Assembly: GCF_000730625.1 (NCBI RefSeq)
Contig: NZ_BBIT01000016.1
Location: forward strand, 37,993-101,992
Direction: 5' to 3'
From: Pseudomonas oryzihabitans NBRC 102199
GTDB taxonomy: Bacteria; Pseudomonadota; Gammaproteobacteria; Pseudomonadales; Pseudomonadaceae
Length of the DNA: 64,000 nucleotides
Below, one piece after another: positions 57,118 through 64,000 of the stretch; positions within the stretch are counted from its first letter, which is position 1; every line of letters starts with the position of its first letter. The translations under genes and the position numbers were made by a program. The notes beneath the pieces are model-generated. The model searched no databases and was not told the DNA's origin. It saw only the letters and a list, made by a program, of their open reading frames with translations.

Positions 57118-57176
57118 TTGAGCTGCGCCCCGAGTTGCAGTATCTATGATGGAAAATTAACAAAAACCGTTAATTT
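57118..57176 (+). promoter_or_regulatory. Promoter and operator-like inverted repeat of the deoK operon
   Basis: TTGAGC (57118-57123), 17 bases, TATCTA (57141-57146) form a plausible sigma-70 promoter. Just downstream, AAATTAAC (57154-57161) and GTTAATTT (57169-57176) are exact inverse repeats with a 7-base spacer in an island of AT-rich DNA. A repressor bound there would block early transcription. The deoK ATG is 33 bases further. Confidence 0.5.
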
Positions 57177-57209
57177 AATAACATCAAGAAAAACGGAGGC
57201 GCGCTCGGC

Positions 57210-58136
57210 ATGGGCAAAATCGCGGTCATCGGCAGCAACATGGTCGATCTCATCACCTATATCGAGCGACTGCCCGTCCAGGGCGAGACGCTGGAAGCGC
57301 CGGACTTCGCCCTCGGCTGTGGCGGCAAGGGCGCCAACCAGGCGGTCGCCGCGGCCAAGCTGGGCAGCGAGGTGCTGATGGTGACCAAGGTCGGCGACGA
57401 CCTCTTCGCCGACAACACCCTGGCCAACTTCCGCCGCTTCGGCATCGACACCCGCCACGTGACCCGCGCGCCCGGGCGCTCCAGCGGCGTGGCGCCGATC
57501 TTCGTGCAGCCCGATTCGCACAACAGCATCCTCATCGTGAAGGGCGCCAATGCCGCCCTCGGTCCGGCCGACATCCAGGCCGCGGAAGCCGATCTGCGCG
57601 ACTGCGCGCTGATCGTGCTGCAACTGGAGATCGCCCTGGAGACCGTCTATGCCGCCATCGACTGCGGTCAGCGCCTGGGCATCCCGGTGCTGCTCAATCC
57701 GGCGCCGGCGGTGGCCGACCTGAGCGCCGCGCACCTCGCCCGGCTGGACTACTTCGTCCCCAACGAGACCGAGCTGGCCCTGGTCAGCGGCCTGCCGGTG
57801 GCGGATCGCGACAGCGCCTTCGCCGCGGCGCGGGTATTGGCCGGTCGCGGCATCCGGCACGTGGTGGTCACCCTGGGCGCCGCGGGCGCGCTGTACGTGG
57901 GCGAGGAGGGCGAATTCAGCCTGCCCGGCCAGCGGGTGGCGGCCCTCGACACCACCGGCGCCGGCGATGCCTTCATCGGCTGCTTCGCCCACGGCCGCGT
58001 CCAGGGCCTGGGCCTGCGGGAGGCCATGCAGCGGGCGGTGGCCTATTCGGCGCTGTCGGTCACCGGGCGCGGCACCCAGACCTCCTATCCCGAGGCCGCG
58101 GTCTTCGAAGACTACCTCGCTTCCCTGGATCTCTGA
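57210..58136 (+). CDS. deoK: Deoxyribokinase
   Basis: 308 residues, PfkB/ribokinase family. MGKIAVIGSNMVDLITYIERLPVQGETLEAP, GCGGKGANQAVAAAKLGSEVLMVTKVGDD, NPAPA, PNETE and DTTGAGDAFIGCF (catalytic Asp253) are present. The opening IGSNMVDLITY and the closing SVTGRGTQTSYP match Salmonella DeoK more closely than RbsK. It phosphorylates 2-deoxy-D-ribose to the 5-phosphate, the substrate of DeoC encoded 3 kb downstream. First gene of deoK-deoP-deoX. Confidence 0.88.
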   Translation: MGKIAVIGSNMVDLITYIERLPVQGETLEAPDFALGCGGKGANQAVAAAKLGSEVLMVTKVGDDLFADNTLANFRRFGIDTRHVTRAPGRSSGVAPIFVQPDSHNSILIVKGANAALGPADIQAAEADLRDCALIVLQLEIALETVYAAIDCGQRLGIPVLLNPAPAVADLSAAHLARLDYFVPNETELALVSGLPVADRDSAFAAARVLAGRGIRHVVVTLGAAGALYVGEEGEFSLPGQRVAALDTTGAGDAFIGCFAHGRVQGLGLREAMQRAVAYSALSVTGRGTQTSYPEAAVFEDYLASLDL

Positions 58137-58183
58137 CCCGCGCGCGGCGATCCCCCACCCTGGCACCTCTACGGAGAACAACA

Positions 58184-59515
58184 ATGAGCCAGTCACCCCT
58201 GCGGCCCAGTGCCGACGGCTACTACCTGAACCGCACGCCGTGGTTCGCCTTCATCCTGCTGTGCTGCATCTTCGCCCTCTGGGCCGCGGCGGCGAGCATG
58301 AACGACGTGCTCATCGCCCACTTCAAGAAGGCCTTCCTGCTCAGTGACTTCCAGACCGCCTTCGTCCAGTCGGCCTTCTATCTCGGCTATTTCTTCCTGG
58401 CCCTGCCGGCCGCGCTGATGGTGCGACGCTTCAGCTACAAGACGACCATCCTCTTCGGCCTGTTCCTCTACATGGTCGGCTGCCTGCTGTTCTTTCCCGC
58501 CGCCTCCATGGCCAAGTACGGCATGTTCCTGCTGGCGCTGTTCGTGATCGCCGCCGGGCTGTCCTTTCTGGAGACCGCCTGCAACACCTATTCGACCCTG
58601 CTCGGGCCGCGCGAGACCGGCACCCGTCGGCTGAACATCTCCCAGACCTTCCACCCCTTCGGCGCCATGACCGGGGTCTATGTCGGCAGTTTCGTGATGT
58701 TCAAGGAGGGTGACGCCAGCCAGGCGCAGCTGCTGCAGATGAATCCCGCCGAGGCCGCCGCCCAGCAGTTGCAGATGATCCAGGCCACCCTGACGCCCTA
58801 CCAGTGGATGATCGGCGTGCTGGTGCTGATCTTCGTGCTGATCGCCTGCACCCGCTATCCGGCCTGCAAGGGCAACGAGCGCGTACGCAGCGAGGGCGAC
58901 GGCGTCGCCGCCAGCCTGGGTCGGCTGCGACGCAATCCGCGCTTCGTCTTTGGCGTGCTGGCGCAATTCCTCTACGTCGGCGCCCAGGTCGGCGTCTGGA
59001 GCTTTACCATCCGCCTGGCCATGCAACTCGGCGGCATGAACGAGCGCAGCGCCTCCTGGTTCCTGCTCACCACCTTCGCCGCCTATTTCGTCGGCAAGCT
59101 GATCGCCAACCTGCTGATGCGCCGCTGGCATCCGGCCAAGGTGCTGGGCGTCTACGGGGTGCTGTGCATCGCGCTGCTGGCCTACACCATCCTGGTGCCC
59201 AACATCACCGCGGTGTACGCCGCCGTGGGCGTGAGCATTTTCCTTGGCCCCTGCTGGCCGACCATCTATGGCCTGACCGTCGACGGCATCGGCCGGGACA
59301 CCGAATTCGGCGGCTCGCTGCTGGTGATGAGCATCGTCGGCGGCGGGGTGATCCCGATCTTCCAGGGCCTGCTGTCGGACTACACCGGCGGCAACATGCA
59401 GCTGGCCTATTCGGTGCCGCTGCTGTGCTTTACGGTGATCGTCGCCTACGCCCTCTATTGCCTGCGTCACCCGGCCAGCGAACGGCTGCCGGTGGGCGCC
59501 GCCCAGACCGCCTGA
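58184..59515 (+). CDS. deoP: Deoxyribose permease, FucP-type MFS transporter
   Basis: 443 residues, 12 spans. WFAFILLCCIFALWAAAASMNDVLIAHFKKAFLLSDFQTAFVQSAFYLGYFFLALPAALMVRRFSYK is the FucP-family first half with its conserved Asn/Asp and YK loop; ETACNTYSTLLGPRETGTRRLNISQTFHPFGAM follows. The family symports protons with fucose, glucose/galactose or deoxyribose. Neighbours deoK, deoX, deoR and deoC point to deoxyribose. AACAACA precedes, with GGAGAA as ribosome site. Confidence 0.85.
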   Translation: MSQSPLRPSADGYYLNRTPWFAFILLCCIFALWAAAASMNDVLIAHFKKAFLLSDFQTAFVQSAFYLGYFFLALPAALMVRRFSYKTTILFGLFLYMVGCLLFFPAASMAKYGMFLLALFVIAAGLSFLETACNTYSTLLGPRETGTRRLNISQTFHPFGAMTGVYVGSFVMFKEGDASQAQLLQMNPAEAAAQQLQMIQATLTPYQWMIGVLVLIFVLIACTRYPACKGNERVRSEGDGVAASLGRLRRNPRFVFGVLAQFLYVGAQVGVWSFTIRLAMQLGGMNERSASWFLLTTFAAYFVGKLIANLLMRRWHPAKVLGVYGVLCIALLAYTILVPNITAVYAAVGVSIFLGPCWPTIYGLTVDGIGRDTEFGGSLLVMSIVGGGVIPIFQGLLSDYTGGNMQLAYSVPLLCFTVIVAYALYCLRHPASERLPVGAAQTA

Positions 59516-59528
59516 GGAGGGCGCCGTC

Positions 59529-60614
59529 ATGTCCGTACGCCTGCCCCTGCAGCCTGAGCAATTCACCGCCGACGAGCGCACCCTGCTCGCCAGCGACGCC
59601 TTCCAGGTGCGCGCCTGGACCTATCCCTCCGGGGTGCGCGCCCTGGCGCTGGAGAATCGTCGTGGCCGCCTGGTGGTGCTGCCCTACCAGGGGCAGATGA
59701 TCTGGGACGCCAGCTTCGACGGCTGCCGCCTGACCATGCCGGGGCTGTTCGACCAGCCGCGGCCGACCCGGCGGATCATCGAGACCTATGGCTGCTTCAT
59801 GTTCCACGCCGGGGTGCTGCGCAACGGCTGCCCGGCGCCGGAGGACAGCCACGAGTTGCACGGCGAGCTGCCCTGCGCGCCGCTGGACGAGGCCTGGCTG
59901 GAACTGGGCCAGGACGCGGAGGGCGATTTCCTGCGCCTGGGCGGCCGCCACGACTACGCCATGGGCTTCGGCGATCGCTATCGCGCCCAGCCCCGCGTGA
60001 CCCTGAGAGCGGACAGCGCGGTGTTCGAACTGGGCCTGGAGGTGGAAAACCAGGCCGGCCAGCCCATGGACCTGATGTACATGGCGCACATGAACTACGC
60101 CTATGTGCCCGGCGGACGCTTCCATGAGCCGCTCGGGGTGGCCCGCACCCGGGTGCGCACCAGCGTGCCGGCCCATGTGCGGCCGACCGCCGACTGGCAG
60201 GCCTTCATCGCCGCACTGGCGGAAGACCCCGAGCGACTGCGGGTGCTGGATGCGCCGGCGCGCTACCAGCCGGAGATCGTCAGTTTCATCGATGCGCCGG
60301 GGACCGACGCGGCGGGGGAGGCGCATTTCCTGCTGGAGCATCCGGGCGGCGCCGCCTTCTACACGGCCTATCGCCCGCAGGACTTGCCCCATGCCACGCG
60401 CTGGGTGCTGCACAACCCCGATCAGCAGGTGGCGGCCTTCGTGCTGCCGGCGACCTGCGAACCGGAGGGCTATCTGGCCGAGACGACCAAGGGGCAGGTG
60501 CAGCAGCTGCAACCGGGAGAGCGTCGCGCCTTCAGCGTCAGGACCGGCTATCTCGCCGCCGCCGAGCGCGAGGCGCTGCTGACGCGCCTGGCCGACCCGG
60601 CGCGGATCAGGTAA
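59529..60614 (+). CDS. deoX: Aldose epimerase-like protein, DUF4432 (DeoX-like)
   Basis: 361 residues. VRALALENRRGRLVVLPYQGQMIWDASFDGCRLTM and MFHAGVLRNGCP, HELHGELPCAPLDEAWLEL match the galactose mutarotase-like fold in its DUF4432 form, with two His-containing loops at the expected places. In Salmonella the deoxyribose operon ends with deoX, a protein of this type; the same position is seen here. Probably interconverts deoxyribose anomers, not proven. GGAGGGCG precedes the ATG. Its end overlaps the convergent deoR by 8 bases. Confidence 0.78.
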   Translation: MSVRLPLQPEQFTADERTLLASDAFQVRAWTYPSGVRALALENRRGRLVVLPYQGQMIWDASFDGCRLTMPGLFDQPRPTRRIIETYGCFMFHAGVLRNGCPAPEDSHELHGELPCAPLDEAWLELGQDAEGDFLRLGGRHDYAMGFGDRYRAQPRVTLRADSAVFELGLEVENQAGQPMDLMYMAHMNYAYVPGGRFHEPLGVARTRVRTSVPAHVRPTADWQAFIAALAEDPERLRVLDAPARYQPEIVSFIDAPGTDAAGEAHFLLEHPGGAAFYTAYRPQDLPHATRWVLHNPDQQVAAFVLPATCEPEGYLAETTKGQVQQLQPGERRAFSVRTGYLAAAEREALLTRLADPARIR

Positions 60615-61371
60615 GCAGTTGCGCGCCGTTCGCCTCGATCCGCTCGCGATAGCTGCGCGGAATGCGTCCGTCACTGACCACCAGGTCGAAGTCGCCGAGC
60701 GCCGCGAAATGCGCGGCGCGCACCACGTCGAACTTGGTATGGTCGACCAGCAGGAGCCGCTGCTGGGCCTGGCGCAGGACCTTCTGCTTGACCTCGACCT
60801 CGTTGAAGTTGAAGCAGGTGACGCCAAAGTCCGCGCTCACCCCGGCCGCCGAGACGAAGGCATGGGTGAGGCGCACGCCATCGAGCACCCCGGTCTCCAG
60901 GCGACTCTCGAAGATCTGGTTCTTGCGCTGGAAGGTGCCGCCGCAGACCACCAGGGTGCAGTTGACCTTCTGCTGCAGCTTGAGCAGCACATTGAGCGAA
61001 TGGCAGACGGCGGTGAATTCCAGGTCATCGGGAATGAAGTCCACCACGAAGGGCGTGGTGGTCCCGCAATCGAGGAAGACGGTGTCGCCGGCGCGGATCT
61101 GCGCCGCGGCCAGCCGACCGATGCGACGCTTTTCCTCGACCTGGCGCAGGTCCTGTTCCACCACCTGGTAGCCGGGCGCCTCGCTGCCGCCGACATCGCG
61201 GGTGACATGACCGCCGAGCAGGCGAAGGCCGTCCGGCGGGAGCCGCAGGTCGCGTCTCAGGGTCATTTCCGAGACACCCAGCAGCTGGGCCATCTCGCGC
61301 AGGTGAATGGCGTGCTGATCCTGCAGCGCCTGGTGCATCAGCTTGAGCCGAGCGGCTTTCTTGCTATCCAT
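60607..61371 (-). CDS. deoR: Deoxyribose operon repressor DeoR
   Basis: 254 residues. N-terminal helix-turn-helix (LREMAQLLGVSEMTLRRDL) and a sugar-phosphate sensor domain (EEKRRIGRLAAAQI, VFLDCGTTTPFVVDFIP, TAVCHSLNVLLKL, SAAGVSADFGVTCFNFNEVEVK, LLVDHTKFDVVRAAHFA). It follows E. coli DeoR along its whole length, so this is a DeoR orthologue and not merely a family member. Expected inducer: deoxyribose-5-phosphate. It diverges from deoC and converges on deoX. Confidence 0.9.
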   Translation of the reverse strand: MDSKKAARLKLMHQALQDQHAIHLREMAQLLGVSEMTLRRDLRLPPDGLRLLGGHVTRDVGGSEAPGYQVVEQDLRQVEEKRRIGRLAAAQIRAGDTVFLDCGTTTPFVVDFIPDDLEFTAVCHSLNVLLKLQQKVNCTLVVCGGTFQRKNQIFESRLETGVLDGVRLTHAFVSAAGVSADFGVTCFNFNEVEVKQKVLRQAQQRLLLVDHTKFDVVRAAHFAALGDFDLVVSDGRIPRSYRERIEANGAQLLT

Positions 61372-61420
61372 GAGGGGTGCGCTAGGGGAGTCCGACTAGA
61401 GGTGCAGGCCGCACCAACCA

Positions 61421-61428
61421 AGAATTCT
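61421..61428. promoter_or_regulatory. DeoR operator core between deoR and deoC
   Basis: AGAATTCT, a perfect palindrome, equals the centre of the E. coli DeoR operator TGTTAGAATTCTAACA; the outer bases (ACCA.../...GATC) do not match. It lies 49 bases before deoR and 37 bases before deoC, where one bound repressor could control both. Confidence 0.55.
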
Positions 61429-61465
61429 GATCCGATCATACGCTACCCGTGCCTGAGGAGGCCCC

Positions 61466-62143
61466 ATGCAGCTTGAACCCGGCGAACTCGCCAAGACCAT
61501 CGACCACACCCTGCTCGCCGCCGACGCCCGCCGCGCCCAGATCGACCGCCTGTGCCAGGAGGCGCGCACCCATGGCTTCTATTCGGTGTGCGTGAATTCC
61601 GCCCAGGTCCCCCATGCCGCGGCGCAACTGGCCGGCAGTGCGGTCAAGGTCTGCGCGGTGGTGGGCTTTCCGCTCGGCGCCGGGCTGAGCGCGGCCAAGG
61701 CCTTTGAGGCCGAGCAGGCCATCGCCGCCGGGGCCGGGGAGATCGACATGGTGCTCAACCTCGGCTGGCTCAAGGATGGCCTGCTGGAGGAGGTGTCCGC
61801 CGATATCGCCGCGGTGCAGGCCGCCTGTGGCGCGGTGCCGCTCAAGGTGATCCTGGAGACCGGTCTGCTCGACGATGAGCAGAAGCGCCAGGCCTGCCGG
61901 ATCTGTCGCGACCTCGGCGTCGCCTTCGTCAAGACCTCGACCGGTTTCGGCCATGGCGGCGCGACCCTGGACGATGTCCGCCTGATGCGCGAAGAGGTGG
62001 GTCCGGAAATGGGCGTGAAAGCCTCCGGCGGCGTGCGTGACCGCGCCACCGCCCAGGCCATGCTGGACGCCGGCGCGACCCGCCTGGGGACCAGCTCGGG
62101 CGTGGCCATCGTCAGCGGTGGCGAGGGTGGGGCGGGGTATTGA
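61466..62143 (+). CDS. deoC: Deoxyribose-phosphate aldolase
   Basis: 225 residues, class I aldolase of the short bacterial type. [10 protein letters not shown], the Schiff-base Lys156 in [15 protein letters not shown], the second lysine Lys185 in [10 protein letters not shown], and Asp94 in EIDMVLNLG are present. It splits 2-deoxyribose-5-phosphate into glyceraldehyde-3-phosphate and acetaldehyde. GAGGAG lies 6 bases before the ATG. A REP pair follows. Confidence 0.95.
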   Translation: MQLEPGELAKTIDHTLLAADARRAQIDRLCQEARTHGFYSVCVNSAQVPHAAAQLAGSAVKVCAVVGFPLGAGLSAAKAFEAEQAIAAGAGEIDMVLNLGWLKDGLLEEVSADIAAVQAACGAVPLKVILETGLLDDEQKRQACRICRDLGVAFVKTSTGFGHGGATLDDVRLMREEVGPEMGVKASGGVRDRATAQAMLDAGATRLGTSSGVAIVSGGEGGAGY

Positions 62144-62187
62144 GCTCCGGAAATCGCCGTCATTTCTCTCTAGGGTAGGGGTGTTTT

Positions 62188-62267
62188 ATCGCGGCCATGG
62201 GCCGCTCCTACAGGCTCCGATGTAACCGTAGGAGCGGTCGCTACGGCGCACCGGCATGGCCGCGATA
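62188..62267. repeat. REP pair (REPIN) between deoC and cobM
   Basis: ATCGCGGCCATGGGCCGCTC... at 62188-62211 and an inverse copy with an extra 16-base arm, ending GGCATGGCCGCGAT at 62267. Closest in shape to the one at 42178-42256. Confidence 0.85.
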
Positions 62268-62281
62268 AAGGCATTTGATGA

Positions 62282-63013
62282 CTACCCCGGCCCCTGCCGA
62301 TAAAGCTTGGAATCGCTGAAATCCCCTGGCGCCAGCACCTCGCCGACCAGGATCAGCGCGGTGCGGCGGAAATCCTTGTCCCGCGCCCGTTCGACGATGT
62401 CGGCCAGGGTGCCCCGGACGCTGTCCTGGTCCGGCCAGCTGGCGCGGTGGACGATCGCCACCGGGCAGCCGGGGCCGTAGTGCGGCAGGAGGTCGGCGAC
62501 GATGCGCTCCAGCTGGCCGACGCCGAGGTGGATGGCCAGGGTCGCGCGATGCCGCGCCAGGTCGGCCAGCGCCTCGCCTTCCGGCATGGCCGTGCGGCTG
62601 GCGTAGCGGGTCAGGATCACCGTCTGGCTGACCCCGGGCAGGGTCAGCTCGCAACCCAGCAGGGCGGCGCAGGCGGCGGTGGCGGTGACGCCGGGCACGA
62701 TCTCATAGGGAATACCCAGCGCCTGCAGGCGGCGGATCTGCTCGCCGATGGCGCCGTACAGCGAAGGATCGCCGGAATGCACCCGGGCCACGTCCTGGCC
62801 GCGGGCATGGGCGGCGGCCAGATGGCCGACGATGGCGTCCAGGTCCAGGCGGGCGGTGTCGATCACCGTCTCGGCCTGGTGACCTTCCAGCACCGCGGGC
62901 GGCACCAGGGAGCCGGCATAGAGGATCACCGGGCACTGGCGGATCAGCCGCTGGCCCTTGACGGTGATGAGGTCGGGATCGCCGGGGCCGGCGCCGATGA
63001 AATGAACGGTCAT
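62282..63013 (-). CDS. cobM: Precorrin-4 C11-methyltransferase
   Basis: 243 residues, tetrapyrrole methylase fold. [69 protein letters not shown] and [12 protein letters not shown] are diagnostic for CobM. It transfers a methyl group from SAM to C11 of precorrin-4 in the aerobic cobalamin pathway. The start overlaps cobK by four bases (ATGA), so the two are coupled. Confidence 0.95.
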   Translation of the reverse strand: MTVHFIGAGPGDPDLITVKGQRLIRQCPVILYAGSLVPPAVLEGHQAETVIDTARLDLDAIVGHLAAAHARGQDVARVHSGDPSLYGAIGEQIRRLQALGIPYEIVPGVTATAACAALLGCELTLPGVSQTVILTRYASRTAMPEGEALADLARHRATLAIHLGVGQLERIVADLLPHYGPGCPVAIVHRASWPDQDSVRGTLADIVERARDKDFRRTALILVGEVLAPGDFSDSKLYRQGPG

Positions 63014-63732
63014 GGGGTTTCCTCGGCCAGGGCGGCGAGCAGGTCGGCGACGCTGGCGAATTCACGATCGACGCTGGGCAACGCGGGGCGGCGCAGGATC
63101 AGCACCGGCAGACCCCGCTCGCGGGCCACCTGCAACTTGGGCTGGGTGGCGGCGCTACCACTGTTCTTGCTGATCAGCACATCGAAGTCACCCTGGGCGA
63201 ACAGCACGCGCTCGGCCTCCAGGGCGAAGGGACCACGGTCGGCGATGATCCGCGCCCGTGCGTGGCCGGGATGGGCGTCGAGCAGGCGCAGGGTCCAGAA
63301 CTGGTGGGGCGGGATTTCCGCGAGGTGCTCCAGGGATTCGCGACCCAGGGTGAAGAAGGGGCGGGTGAAGGGCGCCAGGGTGGTCTGGAGTTCGCTCCAG
63401 TCGGCCACCTCGCGCCAGTCGTCGTCGGGACCAGCCTGCCAGCCGGGGCGGCGCAGGGCCCAGCAGGGGATACCGGCCTGGGCCGCGGCCAGGCCGGCGT
63501 TGTGGCTGATCCGGGCGGCGTAGGGATGGGTGGCGTCCAGCAGCAACTCGATGCCTTCACTGTGGAGAAAGGCGGCCAGCCCCGCGGCGCCGCCATAGCC
63601 GCCGACCCGCACCTGGCAGGGCAGGTCCTGGGGCACCCGACCGAGACCGGCGAGGCTGTAGAGGGCCTCGGCCGGCAGCGTGCGGGCGATGGCCAGGGCT
63701 TCGGTGGTGCCGCCGAGCAGAAGGATCTTCAT
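63010..63732 (-). CDS. cobK: Precorrin-6A reductase
   Basis: 240 residues. [17 protein letters not shown] at the N-terminus, [36 protein letters not shown] and [34 protein letters not shown] identify CobK/CbiJ. It reduces precorrin-6A with NADPH. First gene of a two-gene unit with cobM in this window; no cobalamin riboswitch motif is visible in the 268 bases upstream. Confidence 0.95.
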   Translation of the reverse strand: MKILLLGGTTEALAIARTLPAEALYSLAGLGRVPQDLPCQVRVGGYGGAAGLAAFLHSEGIELLLDATHPYAARISHNAGLAAAQAGIPCWALRRPGWQAGPDDDWREVADWSELQTTLAPFTRPFFTLGRESLEHLAEIPPHQFWTLRLLDAHPGHARARIIADRGPFALEAERVLFAQGDFDVLISKNSGSAATQPKLQVARERGLPVLILRRPALPSVDREFASVADLLAALAEETP

Positions 63733-63779
63733 GGGCGGTCTTCCCCCGGAGCGGCGGAGGTTTCGTCATGCATGGCGCG

Positions 63780-63994
63780 CCCTCACCCCCGGCCCCTCTC
63801 CCCGAGGGAGAGGGGAGGAAAGGCGGTGCCGGGGGGCGAGCGGCGGAGTAGGGGTATTGGTCTCGCAGGCGGCTTTCCCGCTGGTCATTGCAGCGTGCTC
63901 AGCAAGAGTCGCGGGCGTCAGCCCGGACGCCAGACTTCCGAGCCACCACCCAACCACCCCCTCGCCCCCACGGGGAAAGGGCTGGGGTGAGGGG
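63780..63994. repeat. CCCTCACCC-type palindromes upstream of cobK
   Basis: Two units of the family seen at 39626 and 48689: 63780-63816 and 63957-63994. They lie in the 268 bases upstream of cobK, up to the window end. The stretch between them shows no convincing gene on either strand. Confidence 0.75.
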
Positions 63995-64000
63995 GCAAAA

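Noticed and set aside
63733..64000. Cobalamin riboswitch upstream of cobK
   Set aside because: No B12-box-like sequence is seen; the stretch is made of CCCTC/GAGGG palindromes.

Overview
The window is GC-rich, almost fully coding chromosomal DNA from a Pseudomonas. Its backbone (rhdA, HDOD gene, motAB, rsgA, orn, queG, nnr, tsaE, amiB, mutL, miaA, hfq, hflXKC, hisZ, purA, two tRNA-Leu, rnr, rlmB, rpsF, rpsR, DUF2232 gene, rplI, dnaB) follows, as remembered, the P. aeruginosa PAO1 order from PA4956 down to PA4931. The protein sequences, Pseudomonas-type REP elements and a RAYT relic agree. Species cannot be fixed from this; a lineage outside the P. aeruginosa group is plausible because several local insertions and losses break that order.

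1-35.5 kb, core block. The left edge cuts rhdA. An HDOD gene diverges from motAB (flagellar stator). A nitroreductase, rsgA and a membrane-anchored methyltransferase precede orn. Between orn and queG lies an accessory module: a TRIC-type channel gene, then a PAAR-Tle1 type VI secretion lipase with an overlapping DUF2931 lipoprotein gene as probable immunity. The effector start codon sits behind a hairpin whose hexaloop is both the Shine-Dalgarno and a textbook RsmA/CsrA motif. Then come tRNA/RNA modification (queG, tsaE, miaA), NAD(P)HX repair (nnr), cell-wall cleavage (amiB), mismatch repair (mutL), hfq, hflXKC, hisZ and purA. A chemoreceptor, two identical tRNA-Leu(CAG) genes, rnr-rlmB, a small response regulator and the rpsF-rpsR-DUF2232-rplI operon follow, the latter with a promoter and a structured leader, ended by a strong terminator. 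dnaB overlaps a D-Ala-D-Ala ligase gene.

36.5-44.2 kb. A GtrII-like polytopic glucosyltransferase, the aromatic amino acid permease AroP, the radical SAM protein YgiQ, a broken RAYT transposase between two REP pairs, and a shikimate/quinate dehydrogenase-like gene coupled to a type II dehydroquinase.

44.3-50.6 kb. The urea ABC transporter urtABCDE on the minus strand. An array of degenerate palindromes separates urtA from urtB and a REP separates urtD from urtE. Upstream of urtA are NtrC-type sites and a partial sigma-54 promoter, which fits nitrogen control.

50.6-57 kb. A probable catabolic cluster of unknown substrate: HIBADH-family dehydrogenase, aldehyde dehydrogenase, M20D amidohydrolase, a LysR regulator and a divergent DUF3100 membrane protein.

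57.1-62.2 kb. A deoxyribose utilisation locus (deoK, deoP, deoX, a true DeoR homologue, divergent deoC) with a DeoR-operator-like core between deoR and deoC. The window ends in cobM-cobK of cobalamin synthesis and more palindromic repeats. No CRISPR array, prophage or intact insertion sequence was seen.
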